DNA of 64,000 nt from Oceanobacillus halotolerans (GCF_010993955.1 NZ_WIXL01000001.1:221317-285316), one strand, 5' to 3'; positions 16,962-27,043 are shown, counted from the first letter of the stretch. Program-made: numbers and translations. Notes: a model not told the origin generated them from the sequence alone.

Positions 16962-17987
16962 GTGAAAAATCTAAAGTTAGTAGGGTTATTATTAGTTGTC
17001 GTATTATTAGCTCTTGCAGGGTGTGGAAGTGCGCAAGAGGATAGTGATGATGGCGGTGGAGGATCAGATGGTGAAGGATCATCAGGTGGTGAACGTATTA
17101 CAATTGGTACAGGTGGAACAAGTGGTACGTATTATCCACTTGGAGTAGCAATGGCACAGCAAATATTTAGTGGTGTTGATGGAGTGGATAATGCAAATGC
17201 TGTTTCAACAGGTGCTTCAGTATCTAATGCGCAAGAAATGGCAGATGGTAAATATCAATTAGCATTAATTCAAAATGATATCGCTTACTATGCCGTAAAT
17301 GGTGAAACATTAGAAGACTTTGAAGGAAATACGGTCGATAATATGGCAGGATTTGCATCTCTTTATCCAGAGGACATTCAGCTTGTGACAACTGCCGATA
17401 GTGGTATTACATCACTTGATGATTTAGAAGGAAAAAATGTAGCTGTTGGTGATCAAGGTAGTGGAGCAGAAGCAAATGCTAGCCAAGTATTAGAAGCAGC
17501 AGGTATTACGTATGATGATATTACGGCTGAATTTCTAGGGTTTGGTGATGCTGCACAGGGATTGCAAAATGGAACGATTGATGCAGCATTTATTACGGCA
17601 GGTGCACCAACAAGTGCTATTCAAGAACTAGGTGCAAGTAAAGATGTGCATGTTTTATCACTTCCAGATGATGTCATTTCTACACTAACATCTGAGTATT
17701 CCTATTATACAGAACGGAACATTCCTGCTGATACGTATGGGGATTATGGACAAACGGAAGATATTACAACTGTTGCCGTGATGGCGATTATGGTCGTAGA
17801 CAGTGGATTATCAGAAGATACGGTTTACAATATGACAAAAGCAATGTTTGAAAATAAAGATGAGTTAGAAGCTGCACATGATCGTGGAACCGATATTACA
17901 TTGGATTCTGCATTAGATGGTATGTCCATTGATCTTCACCCTGGTGCGGCTAAATATTATGAAGAAGAAGGTATTTCTGTAGAATAA
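16962..17987 (+). CDS. TAXI-type TRAP transporter solute-binding lipoprotein
   Basis: This 341-residue lipoprotein has lipobox LAGC (Cys21), then an acidic Gly/Ser/Asp linker and a TAXI-type binding domain beginning ITIGTGGTSGTYYPLG, the family signature. It captures a small carboxylate outside the membrane and delivers it to the fused TRAP permease; several TAXI systems carry glutamate or related acids, but the ligand here is not predictable. The GTG start follows AAAAGGGGGAAG. The stop overlaps the next start (TAATG), and the three-gene operon ends at the terminator at 20731. Confidence 0.9.
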   Translation: MKNLKLVGLLLVVVLLALAGCGSAQEDSDDGGGGSDGEGSSGGERITIGTGGTSGTYYPLGVAMAQQIFSGVDGVDNANAVSTGASVSNAQEMADGKYQLALIQNDIAYYAVNGETLEDFEGNTVDNMAGFASLYPEDIQLVTTADSGITSLDDLEGKNVAVGDQGSGAEANASQVLEAAGITYDDITAEFLGFGDAAQGLQNGTIDAAFITAGAPTSAIQELGASKDVHVLSLPDDVISTLTSEYSYYTERNIPADTYGDYGQTEDITTVAVMAIMVVDSGLSEDTVYNMTKAMFENKDELEAAHDRGTDITLDSALDGMSIDLHPGAAKYYEEEGISVE

Positions 17988-18520
17988 TGAATGGTTATCC
18001 TTCTATCCTGAAGTGGCTGACAAAACGCAGCATTGGATGGATAGTGGGGACTACGTTACTAGTTATAATCGGCATTTTCTTGCTTTTATCAAAGGTACAT
18101 GTTTTATACGCCCTTGATGATAATGGGAACATTTTGATAGCAGAGCGAGTGAATGCCGATATGACTTTTTCTTCCCAATATATCCATTCGGTTGCAAAAT
18201 GCCCAATTATCGAGAAATTCGAGATTTCAGATCAATATAAAATGGTTCTAATGGAAAGCTGGAACTGTAGTTTTGGTGCAGGAATTGAAACAGAACCGCC
18301 ACCAGGAGCGACAGATCGCATGGAAGATGGCTTTTATGTGATTGATAATATCCAGCAAGTACACGATGAAATACGCTTTCATCCAGTAGCGATTACTGAT
18401 CAAGTTTTAACCATTGGTGAAAAATCATGGAATGTTTCACGATATCCATTTGTAGGGAAAACATTTACAGTTCAAATTCAAGAAAAAGCACAACTAACCT
18501 ATTGGTTATCGAAACTGTAA
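17987..18520 (+). CDS. DUF1850 protein of the TRAP operon
   Basis: The 177-residue protein has one N-terminal transmembrane helix (residues about 15-37) and an outside domain with the DUF1850 features YIHSVAKCPIIEKFEI and an ESWNCSFGAGIE segment. DUF1850 genes are regularly found between TAXI-type binding proteins and fused TRAP permeases. An accessory role in assembly or coupling is inferred from that linkage, with no known biochemistry. The start overlaps the previous stop by one base, indicating translational coupling. Two cysteines in the outside domain could form a disulfide. Confidence 0.85.
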   Translation: MNGYPSILKWLTKRSIGWIVGTTLLVIIGIFLLLSKVHVLYALDDNGNILIAERVNADMTFSSQYIHSVAKCPIIEKFEISDQYKMVLMESWNCSFGAGIETEPPPGATDRMEDGFYVIDNIQQVHDEIRFHPVAITDQVLTIGEKSWNVSRYPFVGKTFTVQIQEKAQLTYWLSKL

Positions 18521-18547
18521 CGGTGTTGAAGGGAAAGGGGGCTCTGT

Positions 18548-20716
18548 ATGGCTAATACAAATATTGATCAACCATATGATATGCAGAAATTAAACAAAAA
18601 AGTAGATGAGTTGGAGGGTAGTGATCGTACCTTATTTGGTTGGATGGCAATGTTAACACTAATCATTGCTGTAAGTATGTCTTTGTTTCATTTATATACA
18701 GCAGGGATAGATATGTTACCTCGCATGCAACAAAATGCCATTCATTTAGGATTTGCATTAACATTAGTGTTCTTACTATTTCCGTATAAAAAGAGCCTCG
18801 GTCAAACGAAGATCCCTTGGTATGATTTTATGTTAGCTGGACTCGGTGCTTCAATAGGAATTTATATTGTCATGATATCCGATGAGATTTTAGGAAAAGT
18901 AGGAAACCCAACAACACTTGATACAACCATGTCCATTATGGCTGTTTTACTGGTACTAGAAGCAACAAGACGAGTGGTAGGAAAGCCACTTGTGATATTA
19001 GCATTTGCCTTTATGGCCTATGCATGGTTAGGTGATCAATACTTACCAGACTTTCTCGGTGCTAGAGCTATTTTACCTGATACGATTAATCATTTCGGTT
19101 TTACGATAAATGAAATCGCTGAATTTATGTATCTATCCAATGAGGGTATTTTTGGTACACCCATTACGGTATCTGCTCAATACGTATTTATTTTCATTCT
19201 TTTTGGTGCATTTTTAGAGGTAACAGGTGCTGGTCGAATGTTTATTGACCTTGCTGTTTCTGTGGTTGGTTCGTTCAAAGGTGGACCAGCAAAAGCTGCG
19301 GTTGTTTCGTCTGGATTAATGGGCTCGATTTCTGGTAGTTCGGTTGCCAATGCTGTGACAACAGGGACATTTACCATTCCATTAATGAAAAAAACAGGTT
19401 TTAGACCAAAAGTAGCTGGAGGAGTGGAAGTGGCTGCTTCTTCTAGTGGACAATTGCTGCCTCCTGTAATGGGTGCTGCGGCCTTTATTATGGCTGATTT
19501 TACGGGTATTCCCTATTTAGAAATTGCGGCTGCTGCAGCAATACCAGCTCTGTTAAGTTATACGGCAATATTATTTATGGTTCATTTAGAAGCTAGCAAA
19601 TATAATTTAAAAGGAATTCCACGTAAAGACCTTATTGCGCCATGGAAGATTATAGCTGGTAGAGGATATTTATTACTTCCAGTTTTAGCACTTATCGCAT
19701 TATTAATTATGCGTCTAACGCCAATCCTTGCATCTTTTATGGCGATTGTAGGTGCTTTGACGATAGCACTATTTTCGTATCGGATGCAAAAGCATTTCGG
19801 TGCAGGTTTTTTAGTTTCCTTGCTTTTTATTGGAACTGCATACGTAGGCCATTTATTATTTGGTTTAAACCAATATGTAACCCTTGTTTCAGCAGGTAGT
19901 CTCATTTTTGCTTTGATTTGGTATGCATTAGAAAAAAAGGTCAAAAATGAGCAGCCAGTCAAATTTGGATTCAAAGAGTTTTTGACCGCACTGGAAGTTG
20001 GTGCTAAAAACTCATTGAGTGTTGTGGCTGCCTGTGCTGCTGCTGGAATTTTAACAGGTGTTGTGACAATGACTGGCCTAGGACCGATCTTATCAAGCTT
20101 AATATTAGACCTTGCAAATAATCAATTAATGTTAGTTTTATTATTTACAATGTTTGCTTGTATCATTATGGGGATGGGACTACCGACTACGGCAACATAT
20201 ATTGTCTTGGCAGCAGTTATGGCACCAGCATTAATTCAAATCGGTGTACCAGTTTTAGCTGCACATTTATTTGTATTTTATTACGGTATTTTAGCAGATG
20301 ATACACCACCAATTAACCTACCAGCTTATGCCACTTCAGGAATTGCGAAAGCGGACCCCGTAAAAACCGGGGTACAAGGGTTTAAATTTGATATGGGTGC
20401 ATTACTGCTACCATTTGCATTTGTGATGAATCCAATGCTCATTTTACAAGATGAGACCGCAACATGGATGATGATTGTATGGAGCATTGTAACAGCATTT
20501 ATTGGGATTATTGCATGGGCGACATTTATTCAAAGCTACTTGTTTACGAAATTTGGATGGATTGAACGCATACTATCAGTCGCAGCAGCAGTTGTTTTAT
20601 TAAATCATGCTATCTGGACAGATATGGTTGGAATTACGATCTTCGGATCTATCGTCTTTATACAATGGCGTAAGCAAAAGTATCATCAACAGAAAATCGG
20701 TACTACTTTTGGATAA
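18548..20716 (+). CDS. TRAP transporter fused permease (DctQM type)
   Basis: This 722-residue integral membrane protein combines the small (Q) and large (M) TRAP permease subunits in one chain. An N-terminal block of four helices with FHLYTAGIDMLP joins the M domain with GLMGSISGSSVANAVTTGTF near residue 265 and MGMGLPTTATYIV near 545. TRAP systems use a sodium gradient instead of ATP; import of the ligand captured by the TAXI lipoprotein is expected. It starts after GGGAAAGGGGGC and is last in its operon. The terminal 60 residues add two extra hydrophobic segments and a basic tail. Confidence 0.9.
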   Translation: MANTNIDQPYDMQKLNKKVDELEGSDRTLFGWMAMLTLIIAVSMSLFHLYTAGIDMLPRMQQNAIHLGFALTLVFLLFPYKKSLGQTKIPWYDFMLAGLGASIGIYIVMISDEILGKVGNPTTLDTTMSIMAVLLVLEATRRVVGKPLVILAFAFMAYAWLGDQYLPDFLGARAILPDTINHFGFTINEIAEFMYLSNEGIFGTPITVSAQYVFIFILFGAFLEVTGAGRMFIDLAVSVVGSFKGGPAKAAVVSSGLMGSISGSSVANAVTTGTFTIPLMKKTGFRPKVAGGVEVAASSSGQLLPPVMGAAAFIMADFTGIPYLEIAAAAAIPALLSYTAILFMVHLEASKYNLKGIPRKDLIAPWKIIAGRGYLLLPVLALIALLIMRLTPILASFMAIVGALTIALFSYRMQKHFGAGFLVSLLFIGTAYVGHLLFGLNQYVTLVSAGSLIFALIWYALEKKVKNEQPVKFGFKEFLTALEVGAKNSLSVVAACAAAGILTGVVTMTGLGPILSSLILDLANNQLMLVLLFTMFACIIMGMGLPTTATYIVLAAVMAPALIQIGVPVLAAHLFVFYYGILADDTPPINLPAYATSGIAKADPVKTGVQGFKFDMGALLLPFAFVMNPMLILQDETATWMMIVWSIVTAFIGIIAWATFIQSYLFTKFGWIERILSVAAAVVLLNHAIWTDMVGITIFGSIVFIQWRKQKYHQQKIGTTFG

Positions 20717-20730
20717 TAGAGGAACATAAG

Positions 20731-20762
20731 AAAACCTCCTAGCTGGATGGCTAGGAGGTTTT
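20731..20762. terminator. Strong bidirectional terminator
   Basis: AAAACCTCCTAGC (20731-20743) pairs perfectly with its complement at 20750-20762 around a 6-nt loop. Runs of A and T flank it, so it serves the TRAP operon and the convergent dpp-like operon. Confidence 0.9.
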
Positions 20763-20776
20763 GTGTAATCACCCTA

Positions 20777-21796
20777 TTAACGTGTTGGCTGATGCTCACC
20801 AGATTTGATTTCTTCAATATAGTGACATGCTGCCATATGTCCTTCTTCCATATAATCTTCGCTTCGAAGAGTTGGTACTTCTTTTGCACATTTCTCTGTT
20901 GCAAAAGGACAACGAGTATGGAAGCGACATCCAGTTGGTGGATCAATTGGAGAAGGTACATCTCCTTTTAGGATAATACGCTCTTTTTTACCCTCTGTAT
21001 TTGTACTAGGAATAGCGGATAGTAATGATTTTGTATATGGATGTTGTGCATTAGTGAATAATGACTTTTTATCAGCTATTTCGACAATTTTTCCTAGATA
21101 CATTACGATAACGCGATCAGAAATGTGACGAACAACACCTAAATCATGGGAAATGAATAGGTATGTTAAGTCGAAATCACGTTGAAGTTTTTTCAATAGG
21201 TTAATAACCTGTGCCTGAATTGAAACGTCCAGTGCTGATACAGCCTCATCACAAACGATTAACTGAGGATTTACACTAAGTGCACGTGCAATCCCGATAC
21301 GTTGACGTTGTCCACCACTAAATTCATGTGGGAAACGGTCTGCTTGGTGAGCACCTAGACCAACTGTTTCCATCAATTCAATAATACGGTCATTACGTTC
21401 TTCTTTCGTGCCTATATTTTGGATTTCCATTGCTTCATTCAATATTTGTCTTACTGTTTGACGTGGGTTAATGGAAGCATATGGATCTTGGAATATAACT
21501 TGCATATTTTTACGATTTTGACGCATTTCTTTTTTACTGAATTCTAATAAATTTTTACCATCAAATTCAATTTCCCCAGAGGTTGGTTCATCTAGGCGAA
21601 GGATAGCACGTCCTGTGGTAGATTTACCACAGCCTGATTCCCCTACAATACTTAATGTTTCCCCTTCATGAACTGTGAAGGATACATCATCTACTGCCTT
21701 AACATGATTGACGGTCCGACCGAAGAATCCACCTTTAATTGGGAAATATTGTTTTAAATTATCTACTTTAAGAAGTTCTTTCTGTGTTTTTTGCAT
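20777..21796 (-). CDS. dppF: Peptide ABC transporter ATPase (DppF/OppF type)
   Basis: The 339-residue ATPase is the second of two nucleotide-binding subunits of a di/oligopeptide importer. It shows GESGCGKS (Walker A, near residue 55), [26 protein letters not shown] and FISHDLGVV. The C-terminal oligo-HPY extension contains [15 protein letters not shown] and a further cysteine; such Cys clusters in this family can bind an iron-sulfur cluster. Its start, preceded by GGAGGTG, lies within the end of dppD (29-nt overlap). It is the last gene of a four-gene operon ending at the shared terminator. Dpp and Opp names cannot be separated from sequence alone. Confidence 0.88.
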   Translation of the reverse strand: MQKTQKELLKVDNLKQYFPIKGGFFGRTVNHVKAVDDVSFTVHEGETLSIVGESGCGKSTTGRAILRLDEPTSGEIEFDGKNLLEFSKKEMRQNRKNMQVIFQDPYASINPRQTVRQILNEAMEIQNIGTKEERNDRIIELMETVGLGAHQADRFPHEFSGGQRQRIGIARALSVNPQLIVCDEAVSALDVSIQAQVINLLKKLQRDFDLTYLFISHDLGVVRHISDRVIVMYLGKIVEIADKKSLFTNAQHPYTKSLLSAIPSTNTEGKKERIILKGDVPSPIDPPTGCRFHTRCPFATEKCAKEVPTLRSEDYMEEGHMAACHYIEEIKSGEHQPTR

Positions 21797-22811
21797 GTAC
21801 TTTCACCTCCGGGTCGCCATCCCATTTATCGGAATAAATCCAACAACGGATTTGGTTACCATTTTCATCCGTTTCTAATGTAGGAAGTGTTTTACAAACC
21901 TCACTGGCAAAAGGACAACGAGGAGCAAAACGACATCCTTCAGGCATTTCTGCAGGACTTGGTACTGAGCCTCTAATAACAGGTAAATCATCTTTAATAT
22001 CGCGATCATGTGGTGGTAATGAATCCAATAGGCCTACTGTATAAGGGTGTTTTGGATTTGAGAATATCGTATTTACATCAGCAAATTCAACGATTTTACC
22101 GCAATACATAACGGCGACATAATCACAAGTTTCTGCTACTACACCAAGGTCGTGAGTAATTAATAGCACTGACATATTTAAACGTTCTTGTAAGTCTTTA
22201 ATTAATTCTAAGATTTGCGCTTGAATGGTTACATCAAGTGCTGTTGTTGGTTCATCTGCAATTAATAATTCAGGGTTACAAGCAAGTGCCATTGCAATCA
22301 TGACACGTTGTCTCATTCCACCAGATAGTTCGTGTGGATATTGGTTTACACGTTTTTCTGGTGAAGGGATACCCACTAATTTAAGCATTTCAATTGAACG
22401 CTCAATCGCTTGCTTTTTCCCTAAATTTTCATGAATTTTATAAGCTTCACTAATTTGTTGACCGACCGTATAGGTAGGGTTTAGTGAAGTCATTGGCTCC
22501 TGGAAAATCATCGAAATTTCATTACCACGGATTTTACGCATTTGGGCTTCACTTTTTTCAAGAAGATTTTCTCCCTTGAATTTAATTTCACCGCCAACAA
22601 TTTTCCCAGGGCGTTCAATCAAGCGAAGGGTTGAAAGGGAAGAAATACTCTTTCCAGATCCAGACTCACCTACGAGCCCAACTGTCTTCCCTTTTGGGAT
22701 GGCAAATGTTACGCCATCAACCGCTTTAACTTCCATTTCATCCGTGAAGAAAGAAGTTTTTAACTCATTTACTTCTAATATATTTTCATTAGAATTAGTC
22801 TTGGTTGACAT
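21768..22811 (-). CDS. dppD: Peptide ABC transporter ATPase (DppD/OppD type)
   Basis: This 347-residue protein is the first ATPase subunit of the peptide importer. Walker A is GESGSGKS, the signature is LSGGMRQRV, Walker B is LLIADEPTTALD and the switch is LITHDLGVV. The C-terminus has the oligo-HPY motif GCRFAPRCPFASEVC. I chose the ATG at 22811 because GAAAGGTGTGAAA precedes it by a normal spacing; the frame is open 18 nt further upstream, but that start lacks a binding site. It pairs with DppF as a heterodimer under the permeases DppB and DppC. Confidence 0.88.
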   Translation of the reverse strand: MSTKTNSNENILEVNELKTSFFTDEMEVKAVDGVTFAIPKGKTVGLVGESGSGKSISSLSTLRLIERPGKIVGGEIKFKGENLLEKSEAQMRKIRGNEISMIFQEPMTSLNPTYTVGQQISEAYKIHENLGKKQAIERSIEMLKLVGIPSPEKRVNQYPHELSGGMRQRVMIAMALACNPELLIADEPTTALDVTIQAQILELIKDLQERLNMSVLLITHDLGVVAETCDYVAVMYCGKIVEFADVNTIFSNPKHPYTVGLLDSLPPHDRDIKDDLPVIRGSVPSPAEMPEGCRFAPRCPFASEVCKTLPTLETDENGNQIRCWIYSDKWDGDPEVKVHAKNTERTS

Positions 22812-22844
22812 GGGTTTCACACCTTTCATAGGTAAAAAAGTCTA

Positions 22845-23801
22845 TTAATCTAAATCTATTCGTTTATTTAAGAATCGATAAGTGATATCTACAAGTAAGT
22901 TAACAAGTACGAATAATAATGCTACCACTAAAATCGTACCTTGTACAATTGGAAAATCACGAGCTTGGATGGAGTCGATAATTAATTTACCCATCCCGTT
23001 TATTGCAAATACAGTCTCGGTTAATACAGTACCACCTAATAGTGTACCAAATTGCAAACCAACAACGGTTACAACTGGAATTAAAGCATTTTTCAATGCA
23101 TGTCGATAAATAACAACACGCTCTTTAACACCTTTAGCACGAGCTGTACGAATATAGTCTTGACCAACTACTTCTAACATACTAGAACGTGTCATACGTG
23201 CAACAATTGCTGCACCTGCAGTTCCTAATGTGATGACAGGTAATACGATTTGTTCAAAACTACCCCAACCAGATGGTTTGAACCATGCGGTGTCATCGAA
23301 AAATGGCACCCAACTTGGTAAGTCTGTACCGATTGCAAACCACTGAATAAGCATTAATCCTAACCAGAAGTTCGGCATACTTAAACCAAATAGTGCAATG
23401 ATCATGATGATTACATCTGTAAAGGTATATTGTTTAGTTGCTGAGACTATACCAGCAATTAATCCCATAAATACACTTAATATTGTACTATAAACTGCAA
23501 GCTCAACGGTAACCCAAAATCTTCCACTGATTTCAGTTGTTACGTCACGTCCACTACGAATGGAACTTCCTAAATCACCTTGAACAGCATTTGATATATA
23601 GTTCCAATACTGAACAGGCAACGGATCATTTAGTCCTAATCGTTCTTCGATGTTTTCAACTTGTTCTTTAGGAGCACTTTCACCAGCCATGATCTGTGCT
23701 GGATTACCTGGAACAAGGTGCATTAAGCTAAATACTAATATGGAAACACCGATTAATACAGGAATTGTCTGTAAAACTCGTCTAACGATAAATTTAAACA
23801 T
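22845..23801 (-). CDS. dppB: Peptide ABC transporter permease (DppB/OppB type)
   Basis: This 318-residue permease has six membrane helices. It begins with the conserved RRVLQTIPVLIGVS start and carries the EAA-type cytoplasmic loop around YIRTARAKGVKERVVIYRHA, which docks onto the ATPases. It has the VPGNPAQIMAG segment typical of DppB/OppB/NikB members. The start at 23801 follows AGAAAGGGGTG. It lies second in the operon, 16 nt after dppC and followed by dppD. Together with DppC it forms the peptide channel. Confidence 0.9.
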   Translation of the reverse strand: MFKFIVRRVLQTIPVLIGVSILVFSLMHLVPGNPAQIMAGESAPKEQVENIEERLGLNDPLPVQYWNYISNAVQGDLGSSIRSGRDVTTEISGRFWVTVELAVYSTILSVFMGLIAGIVSATKQYTFTDVIIMIIALFGLSMPNFWLGLMLIQWFAIGTDLPSWVPFFDDTAWFKPSGWGSFEQIVLPVITLGTAGAAIVARMTRSSMLEVVGQDYIRTARAKGVKERVVIYRHALKNALIPVVTVVGLQFGTLLGGTVLTETVFAINGMGKLIIDSIQARDFPIVQGTILVVALLFVLVNLLVDITYRFLNKRIDLD

Positions 23802-23817
23802 TTAACTGCACCCCTTT

Positions 23818-24720
23818 CTAGTTTTTCATTTTCGGATCAAGTGCATCCCTTAATCCATCACCAAGAATATTAAACGCTAAAACGACTGCAACAATTGCTA
23901 TACCTGGGAAGAATGCTACGTGTGGTGCATTATATAAGTAGTTACGGCCATCACTTAACATAGCACCCCATTCAGGCATTGGTGGTTGAGCACCTAGTCC
24001 TAAGAAGGAGAGACCACTAGCAGATAAAACAGCAGTAGCGATATTTAATGTTGCTTGAACAATAATAGGCGAGGTTACGTTTGGTAAAATATGCTTAAAT
24101 ATGATTCTAGTATCTGATGCACCAAGTGCTCGAATTGCGTCCACATATTCTAACTTTTTAACAGAGAGTGTGGACCCTCGTACAATCCTAGCAAATACTG
24201 GTACTGAGAATATTGCGACAGCTATAATAACATTATTTAAGCTAGCACCTAACACACTTACAATAGCTAGTGCTAATAGGATACCAGGGAACGCTAGTAA
24301 AACATCCATTAATCGCATGATAATGGTATCAGTACGTCCACCGTAATAACCAGCAATAATGCCAAGTAGAACACCAACAGTTGCCCCTAAGATAACGGAG
24401 AAGAACCCAATATATAGGGTAAGATGCATCCCGTGAATGATACGAGTGAAAATATCTCGTCCATGGTGATCTGTTCCAAACCAATGATCTGCAGATGGAG
24501 GAGCTAGCTTATTGACAATCTCTCCTTTATCTGGCTCATAAGTGGTAAGGAAAGGACCAGCAATTGCTACAACGATAAAGAATAGTATGAAAATTCCGCC
24601 AACCATTGCAGCTTTATTCTTTCGAAGCTTCTTAAAAAAGTTCTTCCAACTTTCAACCCGAGGATTTAGAGGCTTTTGTTCTTGAGTGACAGTGTTATTG
24701 TCTACGTTTGGTTCACCCAT
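23818..24720 (-). CDS. dppC: Peptide ABC transporter permease (DppC/OppC type)
   Basis: The 300-residue permease opens with a cytoplasmic tail of about 40 residues and the OppC_N helix (AAMVGGIFILFFIVVAIAG). It then has five further helices with the GTDHHGRDIFTRIIHG motif and the docking loop YVDAIRALGASDTRIIFKHI. It is the first gene of the dppCBDF-like operon and starts at an ATG after AAAGGGTG. The order C-B-D-F differs from the usual B-C-D-F. The operon diverges from the first binding protein gene, with a 219-bp gap that must hold both promoters. Confidence 0.9.
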   Translation of the reverse strand: MGEPNVDNNTVTQEQKPLNPRVESWKNFFKKLRKNKAAMVGGIFILFFIVVAIAGPFLTTYEPDKGEIVNKLAPPSADHWFGTDHHGRDIFTRIIHGMHLTLYIGFFSVILGATVGVLLGIIAGYYGGRTDTIIMRLMDVLLAFPGILLALAIVSVLGASLNNVIIAVAIFSVPVFARIVRGSTLSVKKLEYVDAIRALGASDTRIIFKHILPNVTSPIIVQATLNIATAVLSASGLSFLGLGAQPPMPEWGAMLSDGRNYLYNAPHVAFFPGIAIVAVVLAFNILGDGLRDALDPKMKN

Positions 24721-24843
24721 AGTTGTTTACACCCTTTCTAATAGTTTATAAGATTTTATCATTTTTCGTAGATTTTTGTAACTACTTTTACGATTATATC
24801 ATTTTTCTTCGTTTTGACAATGAAAAAAAGATTTATAATTGTC

Positions 24844-24872
24844 TTGAATTTGAAATTGCACTGTTGTATAGT
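24844..24872 (+). promoter_or_regulatory. Promoter of peptide-binding protein gene 1
   Basis: TTGAAT (24844-24849), a 17-bp spacer and TATAGT (24867-24872) lie about 68 bp before the start at 24940. The upstream bases ATAATTGTC are shared with the promoters of the two paralogous genes, showing common origin. Confidence 0.6.
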
Positions 24873-24939
24873 GATTGTGGACCTTTACCAAATTGGTTTA
24901 GTAGTCTATAATTAAATAAAACTATAGGAGGTAACATCT

Positions 24940-26553
24940 ATGAAATTTTCAAAAAATTTTCTCTTATTAGCTTTCGTTTTATTATTGAGTGTCGTTCTCG
25001 TAGCATGTGCTAGTGAACCTGACAACGATAGTAGTGAAGGCGACTCTGATAGCGAGGGGTCAAGTGAAACAACAGATGGAGAAGGCGGAGACTTAGTAAT
25101 TGCCACCACATCTGATGCAGTATCTTTAGATCCAAACGGTTCCAATGATATCCCATCTTATGATGTACAACGTAATATCATTGAAACGTTAGTAAAACAA
25201 GATACTAATATGGAAACACAACCTGGTCTAGCACAAGATTGGGAAGCAGTAGAAGATAATGTATGGGAATTTACGTTACAAGAAGGCGTAACATTCCATG
25301 ATGGTACAGAGTTCACTGCTGAGGTAGTAAAAGCAAATATCGAGCGTGTACTTGATCCAGATGTTGCATCACCACAAGCATCATTATTCGAAATGGTGAC
25401 AGATATTGAAGTAGTTGATGATTACACAGTTCGCTTTACAACTGAATATCCATTTGCTGCATTACCTGCCCACCTTGCACACCCAGTAAGTGGAATGGTT
25501 TCATTAGAGCAAATCGAAGCTGACTACGCTGCAATGGAAGAAGGAGAAGATCCAGGTAGTGTTATTAATGAAAACCCAATTGGTACTGGTTACTTCGTAT
25601 TTGATGAATGGCAACCAGGGGAATATATTCGTTTAGTAAAAAATGAAGATTACTGGGATGGTAGTGCAAAACTAGATACCGTAACTTTTAAAGTTGTATC
25701 AGAAGATTTAACACGTGTAGCTGAACTAGAAACCGGTGATTCACATATTTCAAACCCATTAAGTCCTTCTGATGTTGCACAAATTGAAGCAACAGATGGC
25801 CTACGTGTTCACACACAAGGTAGTGTAAGTACTTCTTATATTGGATTTAATATGGCGAAAGAACCATTTGATAATGAACTTGTAAGACAAGCAGTTTCAA
25901 TGGCAATTGATAAAGAACAAATTATTAATGGTATTTACGATGGTTATGGTATTCCAGCAATTGGTCCAATCCCACCAGATGTATTCGGATATGATGAAAA
26001 TGTATCTGGTTTAGACTATGATGTGGAACAAGCAAAAGAACTACTAGCTGAGGCTGGATATGAAGATGGCTTCTCCACTACCATTTGGACAAACGATAAC
26101 CGCCAACGTATTGATGCTGCAACAAACGTGCAACAACAGTTATCAGAAATTGGCATTGATATAGAAGTAGAAGTATTAGAGTGGGGTGCTTACTTAGAGC
26201 AAACTGCTCAAGGGGAACATGATATGTTTGTGCTTGGATGGGTAACTGGTACAGGTGATGCAGACTATGCAACCTATCCATTATTCCATTCCGATAATGT
26301 CGGGGACCCAGGTAACCGTACATTTACTGAAGATGATGAGCTAGATGCATTATTAGAAGAAGCGCGTCAAACAACAGATCCTGAAGAACGTAGTGAAGTA
26401 TATAGTCAAGTACAAGAAAGAATTGTAGAGGTTTCACCAATGCTTTTCCTTCACCACCAAGAATATTTAATGGGTGTTAGTGAAAAAGTTCAAGGTTTAG
26501 AACAACTTCCAACACAATATCTACAATTAAAAGACGTTTATATTGAAGAATAA
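24940..26553 (+). CDS. Peptide-binding lipoprotein 1 (family 5 solute-binding protein)
   Basis: This 537-residue lipoprotein has lipobox LVAC (Cys23), an acidic Ser/Glu/Asp linker of about 25 residues and an SBP_bac_5 domain with DLVIATTSDAVSLDPNGSND near the start, GVTFHDGTEFTAEVV and the late NVGDPGNRTF segment. It would bind di- or oligopeptides outside the cell and feed them to DppBCDF, encoded divergently next door. The ATG follows ATAGGAGGTAAC. It is one of three close paralogues (with 27734 and 32821); differences cluster in the linker and some ligand-lobe loops, so related but different peptide preferences are likely. Confidence 0.9.
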   Translation: MKFSKNFLLLAFVLLLSVVLVACASEPDNDSSEGDSDSEGSSETTDGEGGDLVIATTSDAVSLDPNGSNDIPSYDVQRNIIETLVKQDTNMETQPGLAQDWEAVEDNVWEFTLQEGVTFHDGTEFTAEVVKANIERVLDPDVASPQASLFEMVTDIEVVDDYTVRFTTEYPFAALPAHLAHPVSGMVSLEQIEADYAAMEEGEDPGSVINENPIGTGYFVFDEWQPGEYIRLVKNEDYWDGSAKLDTVTFKVVSEDLTRVAELETGDSHISNPLSPSDVAQIEATDGLRVHTQGSVSTSYIGFNMAKEPFDNELVRQAVSMAIDKEQIINGIYDGYGIPAIGPIPPDVFGYDENVSGLDYDVEQAKELLAEAGYEDGFSTTIWTNDNRQRIDAATNVQQQLSEIGIDIEVEVLEWGAYLEQTAQGEHDMFVLGWVTGTGDADYATYPLFHSDNVGDPGNRTFTEDDELDALLEEARQTTDPEERSEVYSQVQERIVEVSPMLFLHHQEYLMGVSEKVQGLEQLPTQYLQLKDVYIEE

Positions 26554-26562
26554 AGAAATAGA

Positions 26563-26598
26563 AAAACAGTCCTCATAATAAAATGAGGGCTGTTTTTT
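26563..26598 (+). terminator. Terminator after binding protein 1
   Basis: AACAGTCCTCAT (26565-26576) pairs with ATGAGGGCTGTT (26583-26594) with one G-U pair, followed by seven T residues. Confidence 0.85.
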
Positions 26599-26610
26599 TG
26601 TTGTTTTTCC

Positions 26611-26727
26611 TTAGGAAAATATAAATTTTTAGCTAAGAAGTGGATTCGACGTGGCTAAAATTTTAATGTCCCAAGTATAAGAAAAACGAACACATTCGCT
26701 AAGGACAAGCGAATGCGAGTTTTTTTA
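26611..26727 (+). repeat. Two-hairpin element E, copy 1
   Basis: This ~115-bp sequence recurs at 32528 and 53389. It has a first inverted repeat (TTTTTAGC...GCTAAAA around a 20-nt loop holding GTGGATTCGACGT) and a second hairpin (CATTCGCT...AGCGAATG) followed by CGAGTTTTTTT. The layout of structured core plus intrinsic terminator suggests a small RNA or a mobile terminator. Confidence 0.75.
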
Positions 26728-26779
26728 AAAAAAGAATGTATAAAAAGTTGGCTTTATTTTGTTCATATACAGTAACAGC

Positions 26780-27043
26780 CACGTCCAGCTTCGAGCGATT
26801 GACGTCCTAGTACCGATAGACATAAGGACGCACGATTTTTCATCGGCCAGCGCCTACCCCCTCGAGGTCATAAGCCAATCCACATTACGCGCAAAAAGCG
26901 CCACGTCGAGGCTTGGCTTATGCTTGGCAGATAAGAAATAAATATCTTACTGCATAAGTGCAACTAAGGCTTTTACGCCATAAAAACTTGTCGAAAAGCC
27001 TAGTTTTCTAATCGGGGGTGAACAAGGCGCTTCTAGCTTTTGT
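26780..27043 (+). repeat. Diverged B-type element (B4) with internal insert
   Basis: The AGCGCCTACCCCCTCGAGGT start and AAGGCGCTTCTAGC end match element B at 47014. About 90 bp absent from B, containing AAAGCCTAGTTTTCTAATCG, is inserted before the final arm. The same insert sequence recurs at 42310. No protein gene is supported here. Confidence 0.6.

Noticed and set aside
26759-26941. Open frame of 60 codons in the gap between binding protein genes
   Set aside because: It lies within diverged repeat element B4, without a ribosome site or protein-like composition.
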